Shown: positions 1-6,885, numbered from the stretch's first letter. The stretch is DNA of 15,332 nt from Clostridia bacterium (GCA_024403005.1 JAKSSQ010000020.1:1-15332), one strand, 5' to 3'. A program made the numbers and translations. The notes: generated by a model from the letters alone, not told the origin.

Positions 1-158
1 TTAATGGTATACGCGAGAGCCAGCCCCTCCAGGGACCATCCGAATTTTGCATTTAACGGAAGAACGAGTACGCTCCACGCGTACCCGATTCCTCCGAGAA
101 GATTCAGAATAATGCCGGCAGCAAGGCTCACCGGTCTTCTGTTTCTGAATTGTTCCAT
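1..158 (-). CDS. MFS transporter, OFA (oxalate/formate antiporter-like) type, N-terminal part
   Basis: This is the first 52 codons of a membrane transporter whose remainder lies outside the window. The start ATG is at 156-158 and the frame stays open to base 1. After a short basic N-terminus (MEQFRNRRP) there is one hydrophobic helix containing GIGYAWSVLVLPL, followed by FGWS and the beginning of a second helix. A GxxYAWSVxxxPL...GWS pattern early in the protein is characteristic of the OFA branch of the major facilitator superfamily, which exchanges or takes up small carboxylates such as oxalate, formate or pyruvate. An AAGGAG ribosome site (172-177) lies 13 bases upstream, slightly far. The gene begins 27 bases after the flavoprotein stop, so it is probably the last or a late gene of the same operon and may import the substrate or export the acid product. 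The family call is fairly firm; the transported compound is inference. Confidence 0.75.
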   Translation of the reverse strand, partial: MEQFRNRRPVSLAAGIILNLLGGIGYAWSVLVLPLNAKFGWSLEGLALAYTI

Positions 159-185
159 ATAAAACTGTAAACTCCTTTTTGGAAA

Positions 186-2144
186 TTACAGTGCCATTAC
201 GATATCCATAGCGGATCTTGTAGCACTTCTGAAGTCGCCTGTTGCTGTTGCGTCGCCGAGGGAGTAAGCATCGATGCCTTCTGCGCGGAGCTCTGTAAGC
301 ATGGATGTATCCTTGGGTCTCTGGCCGGATGCGCAGATTACCATGTCGCATTCGATTGTGTGCAGAGCGCCTTCCTTGTCGGAATATACAACCTTATCTG
401 CAGCAACTTCCTTTACCATGCTGTTAATGCAGATGTTTGTGTTAGCAGCGTCGAGAACCTGCTGGTTGTGCTGGCGGTGAACCAGATTCTGCTTAAGAGA
501 CAGGCCGGGGAGCATTTCGATAATGCTGATGTGGTTGTTCTTTTCGATGAGTGTATGAGCGATTTCGCAGCCTACTGTGCCGCCGCCGATAATAACGATT
601 TCCTTATTTTCGGGCAGGTGTTCGATGTCTCTGAGTACATCCCAGCCGTCTTCTGCGCACTCGATACCGGGTACGGGAGGTCTGGAGGGTTCAGAACCGA
701 TAGCAAGGAGAACTACGTCCGGCTTTCTTGCCAGGATGTCTTCCTTGGTAATTGTTGTGTTGAGTTCGGGTGTTACGCCAACTCTGCCCAGTTCTGCGAT
801 GAACCAATCCTTAGCTTCCAGGATAGCCTGCTTGTGGGGAGGAAGTCCTGCCAGCTGCATCTGTCCGCCGAGCTTGTCTGTCTTTTCTACGAGGCTAACC
901 TTGTGGCCGCGCTTCTTAGCTATGATAGCTGCCTGCATACCGGAGATGCCGCCGCCAACGATAAGGATATCCTTGGGGTCAGCTGCCTTGCCGGGAGCGT
1001 GTTCTGTAACCTGTTCTTCGAAGCCCTGATAGGGGTTGATTACGCAGCGGATGCTGCCGCTCTTGGGTCTGAATGCAGCGAAGCAGCCTTCTCTGCAGGA
1101 GAGGCACTTACGGATCTGGTCTGTCTGACCCATTTCAGCCTTCTTAGCCCAGAAGGGGTCGCACAGCAGCTGTCTTGCGAGGAATACCATGTCTGTCTTG
1201 CCGGAAGCGATAGCGTCTTCGCACATCTGCGGGTCGCGGAGCTTACCAACAGCGCCGATAACTGCCTTGTCTACGTACTTCTTGATTGCTTCAGCGAAGT
1301 GAATTCTTCTGCCGTCGGGCATCCATTCAGCTTCTGTAGCGTTTCCGTCGGGGCCCTGGCCTACGGAGCAGTCGATGAGGTCTGCGCCTGCATCTTCGCA
1401 CATCTTGGCAATCTTGCCGCCTTCTTCCAGAGTGAGGCCGCCTTCAGCTTCTTCGCAGGATGCGAACTTGAGGGAGATGATTCTGTTGGGACCCAGTTCT
1501 TCTCTTGCAATCTGGATGCATTCGATCAGGAGTCTTGCTCTGTTTTCTGTGCTTCCGCCGTACTGGTCTGTACGCTTGTTTGTGATGGGGCTTAAGAATT
1601 CGTTGAGCAGGTAGTCGTGAGCTGCGTGGAATTCAAGACCGTCGAAGTCGCAGCTTGCGATGTTCTTAGCGCATTCGCGAACCATCTTCTTGAGTTCTTC
1701 AATTTCTTCCAGAGTAATTGTCTTAGCGGGGCTTGCTTCTGCGGAAACAGCGCTTGCATCTGCATAAGCTGTGTAAGGTGTGCGTCCGTAGTTGATTTCG
1801 GGGAAAGCGATAAAGCCGGCTTCACCAATCTGAGCCAGAATCTTTGTGCCGAAAGAGTGTACCTTCTGGATGAGTTCTGCCCATTCTGTTGTGATGTTGG
1901 GGTCGTTGAAGCGAGCTTCGCGTCTGCCCTGTCTGCCGTAGGGGAAGTTTACAGAGGAAATTTCTGTAACAATGAGGCCAACTCCGCCCTTTGCGCGTTC
2001 AAGATAGTGAGCGATTGCCTTAGGTGTGAGAGAACCGTCTTTTGCGAAGTAGCAAGTGTCCATAGCAGACATACCGATTCTGTTCTTTAATGTTACTCTG
2101 CCTACTCTGATGGGAGAAAACAGATTTGGATAGTACTTGTTCAT
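186..2144 (-). CDS. NADH:flavin oxidoreductase, 2-enoate / 2,4-dienoyl-CoA reductase family (FMN, 4Fe-4S, FAD)
   Basis: This 652-residue protein has the layout of 2,4-dienoyl-CoA reductase, 2-enoate reductase and the BaiCD/BaiH enzymes, which reduce activated C=C bonds with NAD(P)H. Residues 1-335 form an old-yellow-enzyme barrel with the active-site stretch EFHAAHDYL (His173, His176, Tyr178) and the family signature NEFLSP...NKRTDQYGGS. Cys347, Cys350, Cys354 and Cys367 are placed as the 4Fe-4S ligands. Residues 392-652 carry an FAD-binding GGGISG (397-402), an NAD(P)H-binding GGGTVG (520-525), a GQRP loop (607-610) and a closing LGD (629-631). Length is normal for the family. The ribosome site GAGG (2150-2153) is well placed. 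It follows the CoA-transferase B gene by 13 bases. One oddity is that the usual QLxHAGR near residue 105 reads QIGEAGF. The fold and cofactors are clear. The substrate is not, and could be an enoate, a dienoyl-CoA or a steroid-like enone. Confidence 0.9.
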   Translation of the reverse strand: MNKYYPNLFSPIRVGRVTLKNRIGMSAMDTCYFAKDGSLTPKAIAHYLERAKGGVGLIVTEISSVNFPYGRQGRREARFNDPNITTEWAELIQKVHSFGTKILAQIGEAGFIAFPEINYGRTPYTAYADASAVSAEASPAKTITLEEIEELKKMVRECAKNIASCDFDGLEFHAAHDYLLNEFLSPITNKRTDQYGGSTENRARLLIECIQIAREELGPNRIISLKFASCEEAEGGLTLEEGGKIAKMCEDAGADLIDCSVGQGPDGNATEAEWMPDGRRIHFAEAIKKYVDKAVIGAVGKLRDPQMCEDAIASGKTDMVFLARQLLCDPFWAKKAEMGQTDQIRKCLSCREGCFAAFRPKSGSIRCVINPYQGFEEQVTEHAPGKAADPKDILIVGGGISGMQAAIIAKKRGHKVSLVEKTDKLGGQMQLAGLPPHKQAILEAKDWFIAELGRVGVTPELNTTITKEDILARKPDVVLLAIGSEPSRPPVPGIECAEDGWDVLRDIEHLPENKEIVIIGGGTVGCEIAHTLIEKNNHISIIEMLPGLSLKQNLVHRQHNQQVLDAANTNICINSMVKEVAADKVVYSDKEGALHTIECDMVICASGQRPKDTSMLTELRAEGIDAYSLGDATATGDFRSATRSAMDIVMAL

Positions 2145-2157
2145 TTTTACCTCGTTG

Positions 2158-2895
2158 TTAGTCTACAATGTCCATAATTTCGATAGTTTCTGCAAATTCC
2201 AATTTAGTTCCGGTCTTTGCCTGGAGTTCTTCGGGTGTCATGCCGGGGGCCATTGCGGTCACCACGGGGCCGTTTCCTCTGAACTCGATAACGCAGAGCT
2301 CTGTTACCAGCGCATCTACGCAGCCTACAGCTGTTAAAGGCATGGTGCAGTCGTCCAGAATCTTAAACTGGCCGTCCTTTGTGCAGTGTTCCATTGCGAC
2401 GATAACTTTCTTAGCGCCGCAGGCCAGGTCCATTGCTCCGCCCATACCGTTGATTTTCTTGCCGGGAACCTTCCAGTTTGCGAGATTTCCGTGTCTGTCG
2501 ACCTGCAGACCGCCCAGAACTGTTGCGTCCAGGTGGCCGCCTCTTGCCATTATGAAGGAAATGGAAGTGTCGAAGCATGCGCTGCCGGGGAGAAGGTTAA
2601 TGTAGAAGCCGCCTGCGTTAATGAGGTCGCGGTGGCCTTCTTCGCCGTAGCAGTCTGTCTGTTCGCCGCCGTGAGTGTCGAGCCACTGACGGAAGAAAAC
2701 AGGGTCTGTCTGTACATCCTTGCAGTCCAGCTCTCTGTTCTGGCCTACGAAGCCGTTTTCGCCGTGGAATTCAACTTCCATGCCTTCGGGAATGTAGTTT
2801 CCTACGAGAGTGGGGATGCCGATACCCAGATTTACGAAGTCGCCGTCCTTGAGCATTTTGGCTATATTCTTTGCAATTGTCTTTCTTACATCCAT
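2158..2895 (-). CDS. 3-oxoacid/acyl CoA-transferase family I, subunit B
   Basis: Subunit B (245 aa) of a heteromeric family I CoA-transferase, which moves CoA between a CoA thioester and a free carboxylate through a glutamyl-CoA intermediate. The N-terminal VNLGIGIPT (21-29) and the GENGFVG loop (45-51) match the SCOT/AtoA pattern, and Glu46 is the expected catalytic residue. Downstream GGLQVDRHGNLANW and GMGGAMDL are also typical of the family. It is about 30 residues longer than I recall for AtoA, mostly in the 55-95 region. The start codon overlaps the stop of subunit A by one base (TAATG), indicating translational coupling and a fixed subunit ratio. In this operon a likely role is to exchange CoA from the acyl-CoA made by the oxidoreductase onto acetate or onto the substrate of the flavoprotein. 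Acid specificity is unknown. Confidence 0.9.
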   Translation of the reverse strand: MDVRKTIAKNIAKMLKDGDFVNLGIGIPTLVGNYIPEGMEVEFHGENGFVGQNRELDCKDVQTDPVFFRQWLDTHGGEQTDCYGEEGHRDLINAGGFYINLLPGSACFDTSISFIMARGGHLDATVLGGLQVDRHGNLANWKVPGKKINGMGGAMDLACGAKKVIVAMEHCTKDGQFKILDDCTMPLTAVGCVDALVTELCVIEFRGNGPVVTAMAPGMTPEELQAKTGTKLEFAETIEIMDIVD

Positions 2896-3569
2896 TACAA
2901 TGCCACCTGCTTCTGTTCTACGACGAGATCTACGAATACGCCGGGGAGCTGTACTCTGTCCGGTTCAATTTCGCCGGGCTCTACAACTTCTTCAGCTTCC
3001 AGGATAACCAGGTCTGCAGCCATGGCCATGACCGGGTTGAAGGAAATGCTGTTGTACTTGAAGATTGCATTGCCCTTTGTGTCTGCTTTATATGCCTTTA
3101 CAAGAGCTACGTTTGCCCAGAGGGGCTTTTCCAGCAGGTAAAGCTTGCCGTCGATTTCTCTTGTTTCCTTGCCTTCAGCTACAACGGTTCCAACGCCTAC
3201 CGGTGTGTAGAAACCGCCGATTCCGCCTGCGCCGGCCCGGATTCTTTCGATTAAAGTTCCCTGGGGAACCAGTTCCAGATCCAGAGTGCCGTCGAAAACC
3301 TGCTGGGTTACGCGGGGCTGACCCCCTGCAAAGGAGATGATAGCCTTCTTAACAAGGTGCTTTTCCAGCAGCACGGTGTTGCCCTTTAAATAGCTCTTGT
3401 AACCGTCGCTGAAGTCTTCTGCGATAATGGTAAGGTCTCCGATATTCTGTCTTGCAACTTCGTTTACAAGGTTGCCGGGAATGCCGAAACCGCCGAAGCC
3501 GCCGATCATGATGGAGCTGCCGGGCTTAATTCTGCTGATAGCCTCTTCTATTGTTGTTACTTTATTCAT
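2895..3569 (-). CDS. 3-oxoacid/acyl CoA-transferase family I, subunit A
   Basis: Subunit A (224 aa) pairs with the adjacent subunit B. The glycine-rich signature GGFGGFGIPGNL (23-34) is the family I CoA-transferase motif, and the fold continues with the GAGGIGGFYTP segment and a C-terminal EAEEVVEPGEIEPD stretch that is standard in AtoD/ScoA proteins. Length is typical. The start at 3569 has a GAGG ribosome site five bases upstream. The gene follows the gamma subunit of the 2-oxoacid oxidoreductase after only 11 bases, so the acyl-CoA producer and the CoA-transferase are almost certainly made from one message. It resembles acetoacetate/butyrate-type transferases, but the motif does not distinguish acetoacetate, butyrate, branched-chain or aryl substrates. 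Confidence 0.9.
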   Translation of the reverse strand: MNKVTTIEEAISRIKPGSSIMIGGFGGFGIPGNLVNEVARQNIGDLTIIAEDFSDGYKSYLKGNTVLLEKHLVKKAIISFAGGQPRVTQQVFDGTLDLELVPQGTLIERIRAGAGGIGGFYTPVGVGTVVAEGKETREIDGKLYLLEKPLWANVALVKAYKADTKGNAIFKYNSISFNPVMAMAADLVILEAEEVVEPGEIEPDRVQLPGVFVDLVVEQKQVAL

Positions 3570-3580
3570 GTAAACCTCTG

Positions 3581-4111
3581 CTACTTAATGAGGGCTGCGC
3601 CTTCGTGGATAGCCTGAATGTTCATGGGCATAACCTGGGGCTTGCTTTCAAATACGTGGCTAAGAGTTTCGATAATTTCATCTTCTGTAAAGCAGCCTGT
3701 CTTCTTGATGAACGCACCGAGCATGATGATGTTTGCAACCTGGCGGCTGCCCATTGCTCTTGCCATTTCGTCTACGGGGATAGCTACTACTTCGATGTCG
3801 TCTCTTTCGGGAACCTTGCAAGTGTTGATGTTGATGAACAGCAGTCCGCCCTTCTTAAGCTTTCCGATGTGAGCATCCAGAGCGCTCTGTTCGAAAATCA
3901 TGAGAGTGTTGGGCTGGCCTACGATGGGGGAGGTTACATCTTTGTCGGAAACGATAACTGTGCAGGAAGCTGTGCCGCCTCTCTGCTGTGTTCCGTACTG
4001 GGGAAGGAAAGATGCGAACTTATTGTGGTCACTTGCTGCGTAGCCCAGGATCTTACCTGTAACCATAACGCCCTGGCCGCCTGTGCCTGCGATCTTCATC
4101 TTAATTTCCAT
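3581..4111 (-). CDS. 2-oxoacid:ferredoxin oxidoreductase, gamma subunit
   Basis: Gamma subunit (176 aa) of the four-part 2-oxoacid:acceptor oxidoreductase. This complex oxidatively decarboxylates a 2-oxoacid to acyl-CoA and CO2 and passes the electrons to ferredoxin. The GTGGQGV motif at residues 9-15 and the YGTQQRGGTASC segment (39-50) are hallmarks of the gamma (Pfam POR) domain. Its start overlaps the beta stop by one base, and the ribosome site lies inside the end of the beta gene. It ends 11 bases before CoA-transferase A. Gene order delta-alpha-beta-gamma and separate small subunits match Vor/Kor-type enzymes rather than fused pyruvate oxidoreductase. Confidence 0.92.
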   Translation of the reverse strand: MEIKMKIAGTGGQGVMVTGKILGYAASDHNKFASFLPQYGTQQRGGTASCTVIVSDKDVTSPIVGQPNTLMIFEQSALDAHIGKLKKGGLLFININTCKVPERDDIEVVAIPVDEMARAMGSRQVANIIMLGAFIKKTGCFTEDEIIETLSHVFESKPQVMPMNIQAIHEGAALIK

Positions 4112-4125
4112 TACTTTTCACCTCC
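4105..4125 (-). repeat. Beta-gamma junction: ribosome site plus TAATG overlap, copy 1 of a repeated junction
   Basis: This stretch holds the GGAGG ribosome site, the GGTGAAAAG spacer and the overlapping TAATG between beta and gamma. It matches 20 of 21 bases with 4845-4865 at the alpha-beta junction. The ribosome site is embedded in codons for the C-terminal Gly-Gly-Glu-Lys of the upstream subunit. Confidence 0.8.
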
Positions 4126-4851
4126 GTCTCTGTAAACTCCGATCTGGAATTCCTTGAGGGTGTATTCTCTCATGTATTCGATGGACTTTTCAGCAGACAT
4201 GGACCAGTTGGTCGGGCAGTTGGACATGAGCTCGATGAAGGAGAAGCCCTTGCCGTTCATCTGGTTTTCCAGACCCTTGCGGATGGCCTTCTTAGCTTCT
4301 CTTACGTGAGCGGGGCTGTCCATTGCGCAGCGCTGAATGTAATAGGGTGCCTTGAGTTCGTTCAGGATTTCGCACATGTGCATGGGATATCCGTGAGCTT
4401 CTGTTCTGCCGCCCTGAGCTGTGGTAGCCTTCTGGCCGATGAGTGTTGTGGGAGCCATCTGGCCGCCTGTCATGCCGAAGATACCGTTGTTCATGAAGAT
4501 AACTGTGAGGTTTTCGCCTCTGTTTGCAGCGTGCATGATTTCTGCAAGACCGATGGATGCAAGGTCGCCGTCGCCCTGGATTACGATAACGGTCTTTTCG
4601 GGAGCGTTGCGCTTAATGCCTGTAGCTGTAGCAGGTGCTCTACCGTGCAGGGAGATGATCATGTCTGTTTCGAAGGACCAGCAGTCCAGTGCGCTGCAGC
4701 CAATGGGGAGTACGGCTACTGTGGAATCCTGAATGCCGAATTCGTCGATGAGTTCTGCGATAATTTTAACGGTTGTGCCGTGGAGACATCCGGGGCAGTA
4801 ACCTGTTGCTCTGTTCTGGAGCGCTTTGGGTCTGGAGTAGATCTTTTCCAT
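4111..4851 (-). CDS. 2-oxoacid:ferredoxin oxidoreductase, TPP-binding beta subunit
   Basis: Beta subunit (246 aa), which carries thiamine pyrophosphate. GDGD (93-96) followed by NN (121-122) and GIFGMTGGQ forms the TPP/Mg2+-binding motif. The N-terminal CPGCLHG (19-25), plus GCSALDCW (51-58), are the conserved features of the Kor/Vor beta family. Length is normal for the Vor/Kor type. Both ends overlap neighbours by a single base (TAATG), so alpha, beta and gamma are translationally coupled. The protein ends in YRDGGEK, whose last codons provide the ribosome site of the gamma gene. Substrate is not readable from the motif; branched-chain 2-oxoacids or 2-oxoglutarate are both possible. Confidence 0.93.
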   Translation of the reverse strand: MEKIYSRPKALQNRATGYCPGCLHGTTVKIIAELIDEFGIQDSTVAVLPIGCSALDCWSFETDMIISLHGRAPATATGIKRNAPEKTVIVIQGDGDLASIGLAEIMHAANRGENLTVIFMNNGIFGMTGGQMAPTTLIGQKATTAQGGRTEAHGYPMHMCEILNELKAPYYIQRCAMDSPAHVREAKKAIRKGLENQMNGKGFSFIELMSNCPTNWSMSAEKSIEYMREYTLKEFQIGVYRDGGEK

Positions 4852-4865
4852 TACTTTTCGCCTCC
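4845..4865 (-). repeat. Alpha-beta junction: ribosome site plus TAATG overlap, copy 2 of a repeated junction
   Basis: Near-identical to 4105-4125, with one difference in 21 bases. It contains the GGAGG site within the alpha C-terminal codons (GGEK), a GGCGAAAAG spacer and the TAATG overlap. Confidence 0.8.
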
Positions 4866-5927
4866 TTCGATAGTCTTCTTAACAAGTTCTTCTACGTCTT
4901 CTTCGGAGAAAGTAAGGCCTGCGGATCTGCCGTAAGTTGTTACGGGAATGCGGTCGTAAACGCCGAATCTTACGTCTTCTACCATCTGTGCGGGGATGGA
5001 CAGTTCGAGGCAGAAGATGTTCTTAACCTTTGCGGGGTCAAGCTTTCTTAATGCTTCGTAGGGGTAGGGCCAGATGAGGATAGGACGGATGAGACCGGCC
5101 TTGATGCCCTGTTCTCTTAAGGAGATGACTGCGTTTCTTGCTACGCGTGCGCTGGTGCCGTAAGCAACCATAACGTATTCTGCGTCTTCCATCATGAATT
5201 CTTCGCAGCGAACCAGTTCTTCTGCCATCTTTTCGTACTTGGCAGCCTGAACCTTGTTCCATTCTTCGTGATCCACTTCGTTAGTGATCATTGTGCAGGA
5301 GGAACGTCTGTGCGGATTTTCCGGATTCAGATGTACTGTTGTATATAAGGGGAATTCCTTTCTCTTGGATTCCTTCATCGGGGGAAGTTCAACAGCTTCC
5401 ATTACGGAACCGATGTAGCCGTCTGCTACTACGAGAACCGGTGTCATGTACTTCCATGCGATGTCGAATGCTTCGTAAACCAGGTCTACTGCTTCCTGAA
5501 CGGAGCCGGGAGCGAGAACGGGCATTCTGTAGCCGCCGTGTCCGCCGCCTCTTGTAGCCTGCATGTAGTCCATCTGTGCACCCTGGATAGCGCCTGTTCC
5601 CGGGCCGCCTCTCATCATGTTAACGAGTACTGCGGGGAAACCGGATGCAGCGAGGGAAGAAATGCCTTCTGCCATAAGGGAGAGTCCCGGGCCGGAGGAA
5701 GATGTAAGGCTGCTTACGCCTGCATATGCAGCGCCGTAAATCATGTTGATGGATGCGAGTTCGCTTTCACCCTGAACAAATACGCCGCCGACTTCGGGAA
5801 GTCTTCTGGACATGTATTCGGGAATTTCGTTCTGCGGGGTAATGGGGTAGCCCGCAAAGAATCTGCAGCCGCCGCGAACTGCAGCTTCTGCAATTGCTTC
5901 ATTGCCTTTGATGAATAATTTGCTCAT
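4851..5927 (-). CDS. vorB: 2-oxoacid:ferredoxin oxidoreductase, alpha subunit (VorB type)
   Basis: Alpha subunit (358 aa) of the oxidoreductase. The start MSKLFIKGNEAIAEAA, then GYPITPQNEIPEYMSRRLPE (25-44), the QGESELASINM segment, SSSGPGLSLM and GGGHGGYRMPVLAP match the group commonly annotated as 3-methyl-2-oxobutanoate dehydrogenase subunit VorB. The C-terminal half contains the YGTSARVARNA and RPILIWPYP segments expected of this domain. The start has a GAGG site eight bases upstream and the gene follows the ferredoxin subunit by 11 bases. With beta, gamma and delta it forms a cytoplasmic complex converting a 2-oxoacid plus CoA to acyl-CoA, CO2 and reduced ferredoxin. The VorB name reflects family resemblance; a KorA-like 2-oxoglutarate or an aryl-pyruvate substrate is not excluded. 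Confidence 0.93.
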   Translation of the reverse strand: MSKLFIKGNEAIAEAAVRGGCRFFAGYPITPQNEIPEYMSRRLPEVGGVFVQGESELASINMIYGAAYAGVSSLTSSSGPGLSLMAEGISSLAASGFPAVLVNMMRGGPGTGAIQGAQMDYMQATRGGGHGGYRMPVLAPGSVQEAVDLVYEAFDIAWKYMTPVLVVADGYIGSVMEAVELPPMKESKRKEFPLYTTVHLNPENPHRRSSCTMITNEVDHEEWNKVQAAKYEKMAEELVRCEEFMMEDAEYVMVAYGTSARVARNAVISLREQGIKAGLIRPILIWPYPYEALRKLDPAKVKNIFCLELSIPAQMVEDVRFGVYDRIPVTTYGRSAGLTFSEEDVEELVKKTIEGGEK

Positions 5928-5938
5928 GTTGTAATCCT

Positions 5939-6142
5939 CTATTTATAAACTTCGATTGCAGCTTCGGGGCACATAACAGCACAGCTTGCGCAGCCTATGC
6001 ATTCAGCGCCTTCTTTCATTTCCACAACCTCGTAACCTGCCGCATTTACCTTGCTTCCTACTGCCAGCACGTCTTTGGGGCATGCCATGATGCAAAGCTT
6101 GCAGCTCTTGCAGAATTCACTTCTGATTTCTACTTTAGCCAT
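5939..6142 (-). CDS. 2-oxoacid:ferredoxin oxidoreductase, delta subunit (2x[4Fe-4S] ferredoxin)
   Basis: A 67-residue ferredoxin-like protein with two CxxCxxCxxxCP motifs: Cys11, 14, 17, 21 and Cys48, 51, 54, 58. This is the electron-transfer subunit that takes electrons from the TPP/FeS core to soluble ferredoxin. The spacer between the two clusters is 26 residues, longer than in clostridial soluble 2[4Fe-4S] ferredoxins and normal for Por/Vor delta subunits. The start is unambiguous: a perfect AAGGAGGTGA sits five bases upstream. It lies 18 bases after the NTPase gene and 11 before alpha, so it is an integral part of the operon. Confidence 0.93.
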   Translation of the reverse strand: MAKVEIRSEFCKSCKLCIMACPKDVLAVGSKVNAAGYEVVEMKEGAECIGCASCAVMCPEAAIEVYK

Positions 6143-6160
6143 AAATTCACCTCCTTAAAA

Positions 6161-6805
6161 TTATGGGTAGATAGTAAATGTGTCAATTAGTATCGTATTT
6201 TCCGGCAGAGGGGCTTTCATCTCTACTTTGTTGGAAACGGTGTAGAAGCTGCACCCCAGCTGCATTTCTTCCAGGGAGTGTATGCCTTCCAGAACTATGT
6301 CCGAGTCTGTCTGATTTCCGATATTAGGATTGCCTATAGTTATAAACTGCCTGAAGCCACCGTATGCCATTATGAGATTCTGCATGTATTCGATGTGGGC
6401 CTTGTCGGCAGAGAGTAATCGGTAGGGATTGACAACATAAAACACGGTGCTGCCATCCAGGTATTCGCTGGACTGACCCACAGTAAGCGCGCCTGTTTCG
6501 TTGCCGCCTATGTCCAGAACATTCATGGAGCTCTCGTCCTTAAGGAGTCTTTCAACTCCGGGAGGAACTATGGGAGAATCCATAAAATGCAGGCCTGCCA
6601 GCAGCTTTATGTCTTTGCCTTCTATAAGGTCCTTGTGGTCTCTGCACCGGTATGCACCCTTTGTCTGGTCCATATCCAGGATGACCACATTATCGCGGCT
6701 CTGCCTTAAAGAAATGGCACAGTTTATGGCAAGTTCCGTCTTTCCGCAGCCGGATTCGCCGATAAACACCGCATTATGACCTTTAACAACGTCATTCCAG
6801 TTCAT
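6161..6805 (-). CDS. MinD/ArsA-like P-loop NTPase of unknown function, first gene of the oxidoreductase run
   Basis: A 214-residue soluble protein with a clear Walker A, GESGCGKT (16-23), immediately after the first strand. A second strand reads VVILDMDQTKGAYRCRD (40-56), resembling the DLDxxNPYFRSRE region of uncharacterised MinD/ArsA-like ATP-binding proteins of Firmicutes. A Walker B-like VLDIGGNETGA (96-106, Asp98) follows. A later NPN motif (GNPNIGNQ) near residue 160 may contact the nucleotide. It lacks the deviant KGGxGK lysine of true ParA/MinD, so the relation is distant. An AAGGA ribosome site ending ten bases before the ATG supports the start. It lies 18 bases upstream of the ferredoxin subunit. 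No experimental role is known to me. By inference it could assist assembly or activation of the Fe-S/TPP complex, or regulate it. The NTPase fold is firm, the function open. Confidence 0.8.
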   Translation of the reverse strand: MNWNDVVKGHNAVFIGESGCGKTELAINCAISLRQSRDNVVILDMDQTKGAYRCRDHKDLIEGKDIKLLAGLHFMDSPIVPPGVERLLKDESSMNVLDIGGNETGALTVGQSSEYLDGSTVFYVVNPYRLLSADKAHIEYMQNLIMAYGGFRQFITIGNPNIGNQTDSDIVLEGIHSLEEMQLGCSFYTVSNKVEMKAPLPENTILIDTFTIYP

Positions 6806-6831
6806 ATATATGTTTTCCTTGTTTAGAGCAA

Positions 6832-6857
6832 GCGCCGCAGAATTGCTTCTGCGGCGC
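6832..6857 (-). terminator. GC-rich hairpin between amidohydrolase and NTPase genes (weak terminator or processing site)
   Basis: A perfect 11-bp stem (GCGCCGCAGAA with its complement) closes a 4-base loop. It starts 28 bases after the amidohydrolase stop and ends 26 bases before the NTPase start. On the transcribed minus strand it is followed by TTGCTCTAAAC, only a poor U-tract, so termination should be partial at best. A second small palindrome (6867-6881, 6-bp arms, TTT loop) precedes it. I see no convincing promoter after the hairpin, so the downstream genes probably depend at least partly on read-through. It may work as an attenuator, or as a 3' end or 5' stabiliser after RNA cleavage. 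Confidence 0.5.
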
Positions 6858-6885
6858 CATATTCAATATCGTTTTACGATAAAGC

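Noticed and set aside
1..351. 116-codon minus-strand frame at the window start
   Set aside because: It is arginine-rich, out of frame with the OFA-transporter N-terminus and overlaps the end of the flavoprotein gene. The 1-158 frame gives a proper membrane-protein start.
360..1595. Long open frame (411 codons) on the plus strand opposite the flavoprotein gene
   Set aside because: It lies wholly antisense to a gene with clear FMN, Fe-S and FAD motifs. Its product is cysteine/alanine/serine-rich without domain logic, and it exists because the real gene rarely uses codons whose complements are stops.
3581..6142. Assigning the oxidoreductase firmly to 2-oxoglutarate, 2-oxoisovalerate or indolepyruvate
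   Set aside because: Subunit layout and the alpha motif favour the VorB-type family, but no visible residue decides the substrate. The fused two-subunit indolepyruvate enzyme and single-chain pyruvate enzyme are excluded by architecture.
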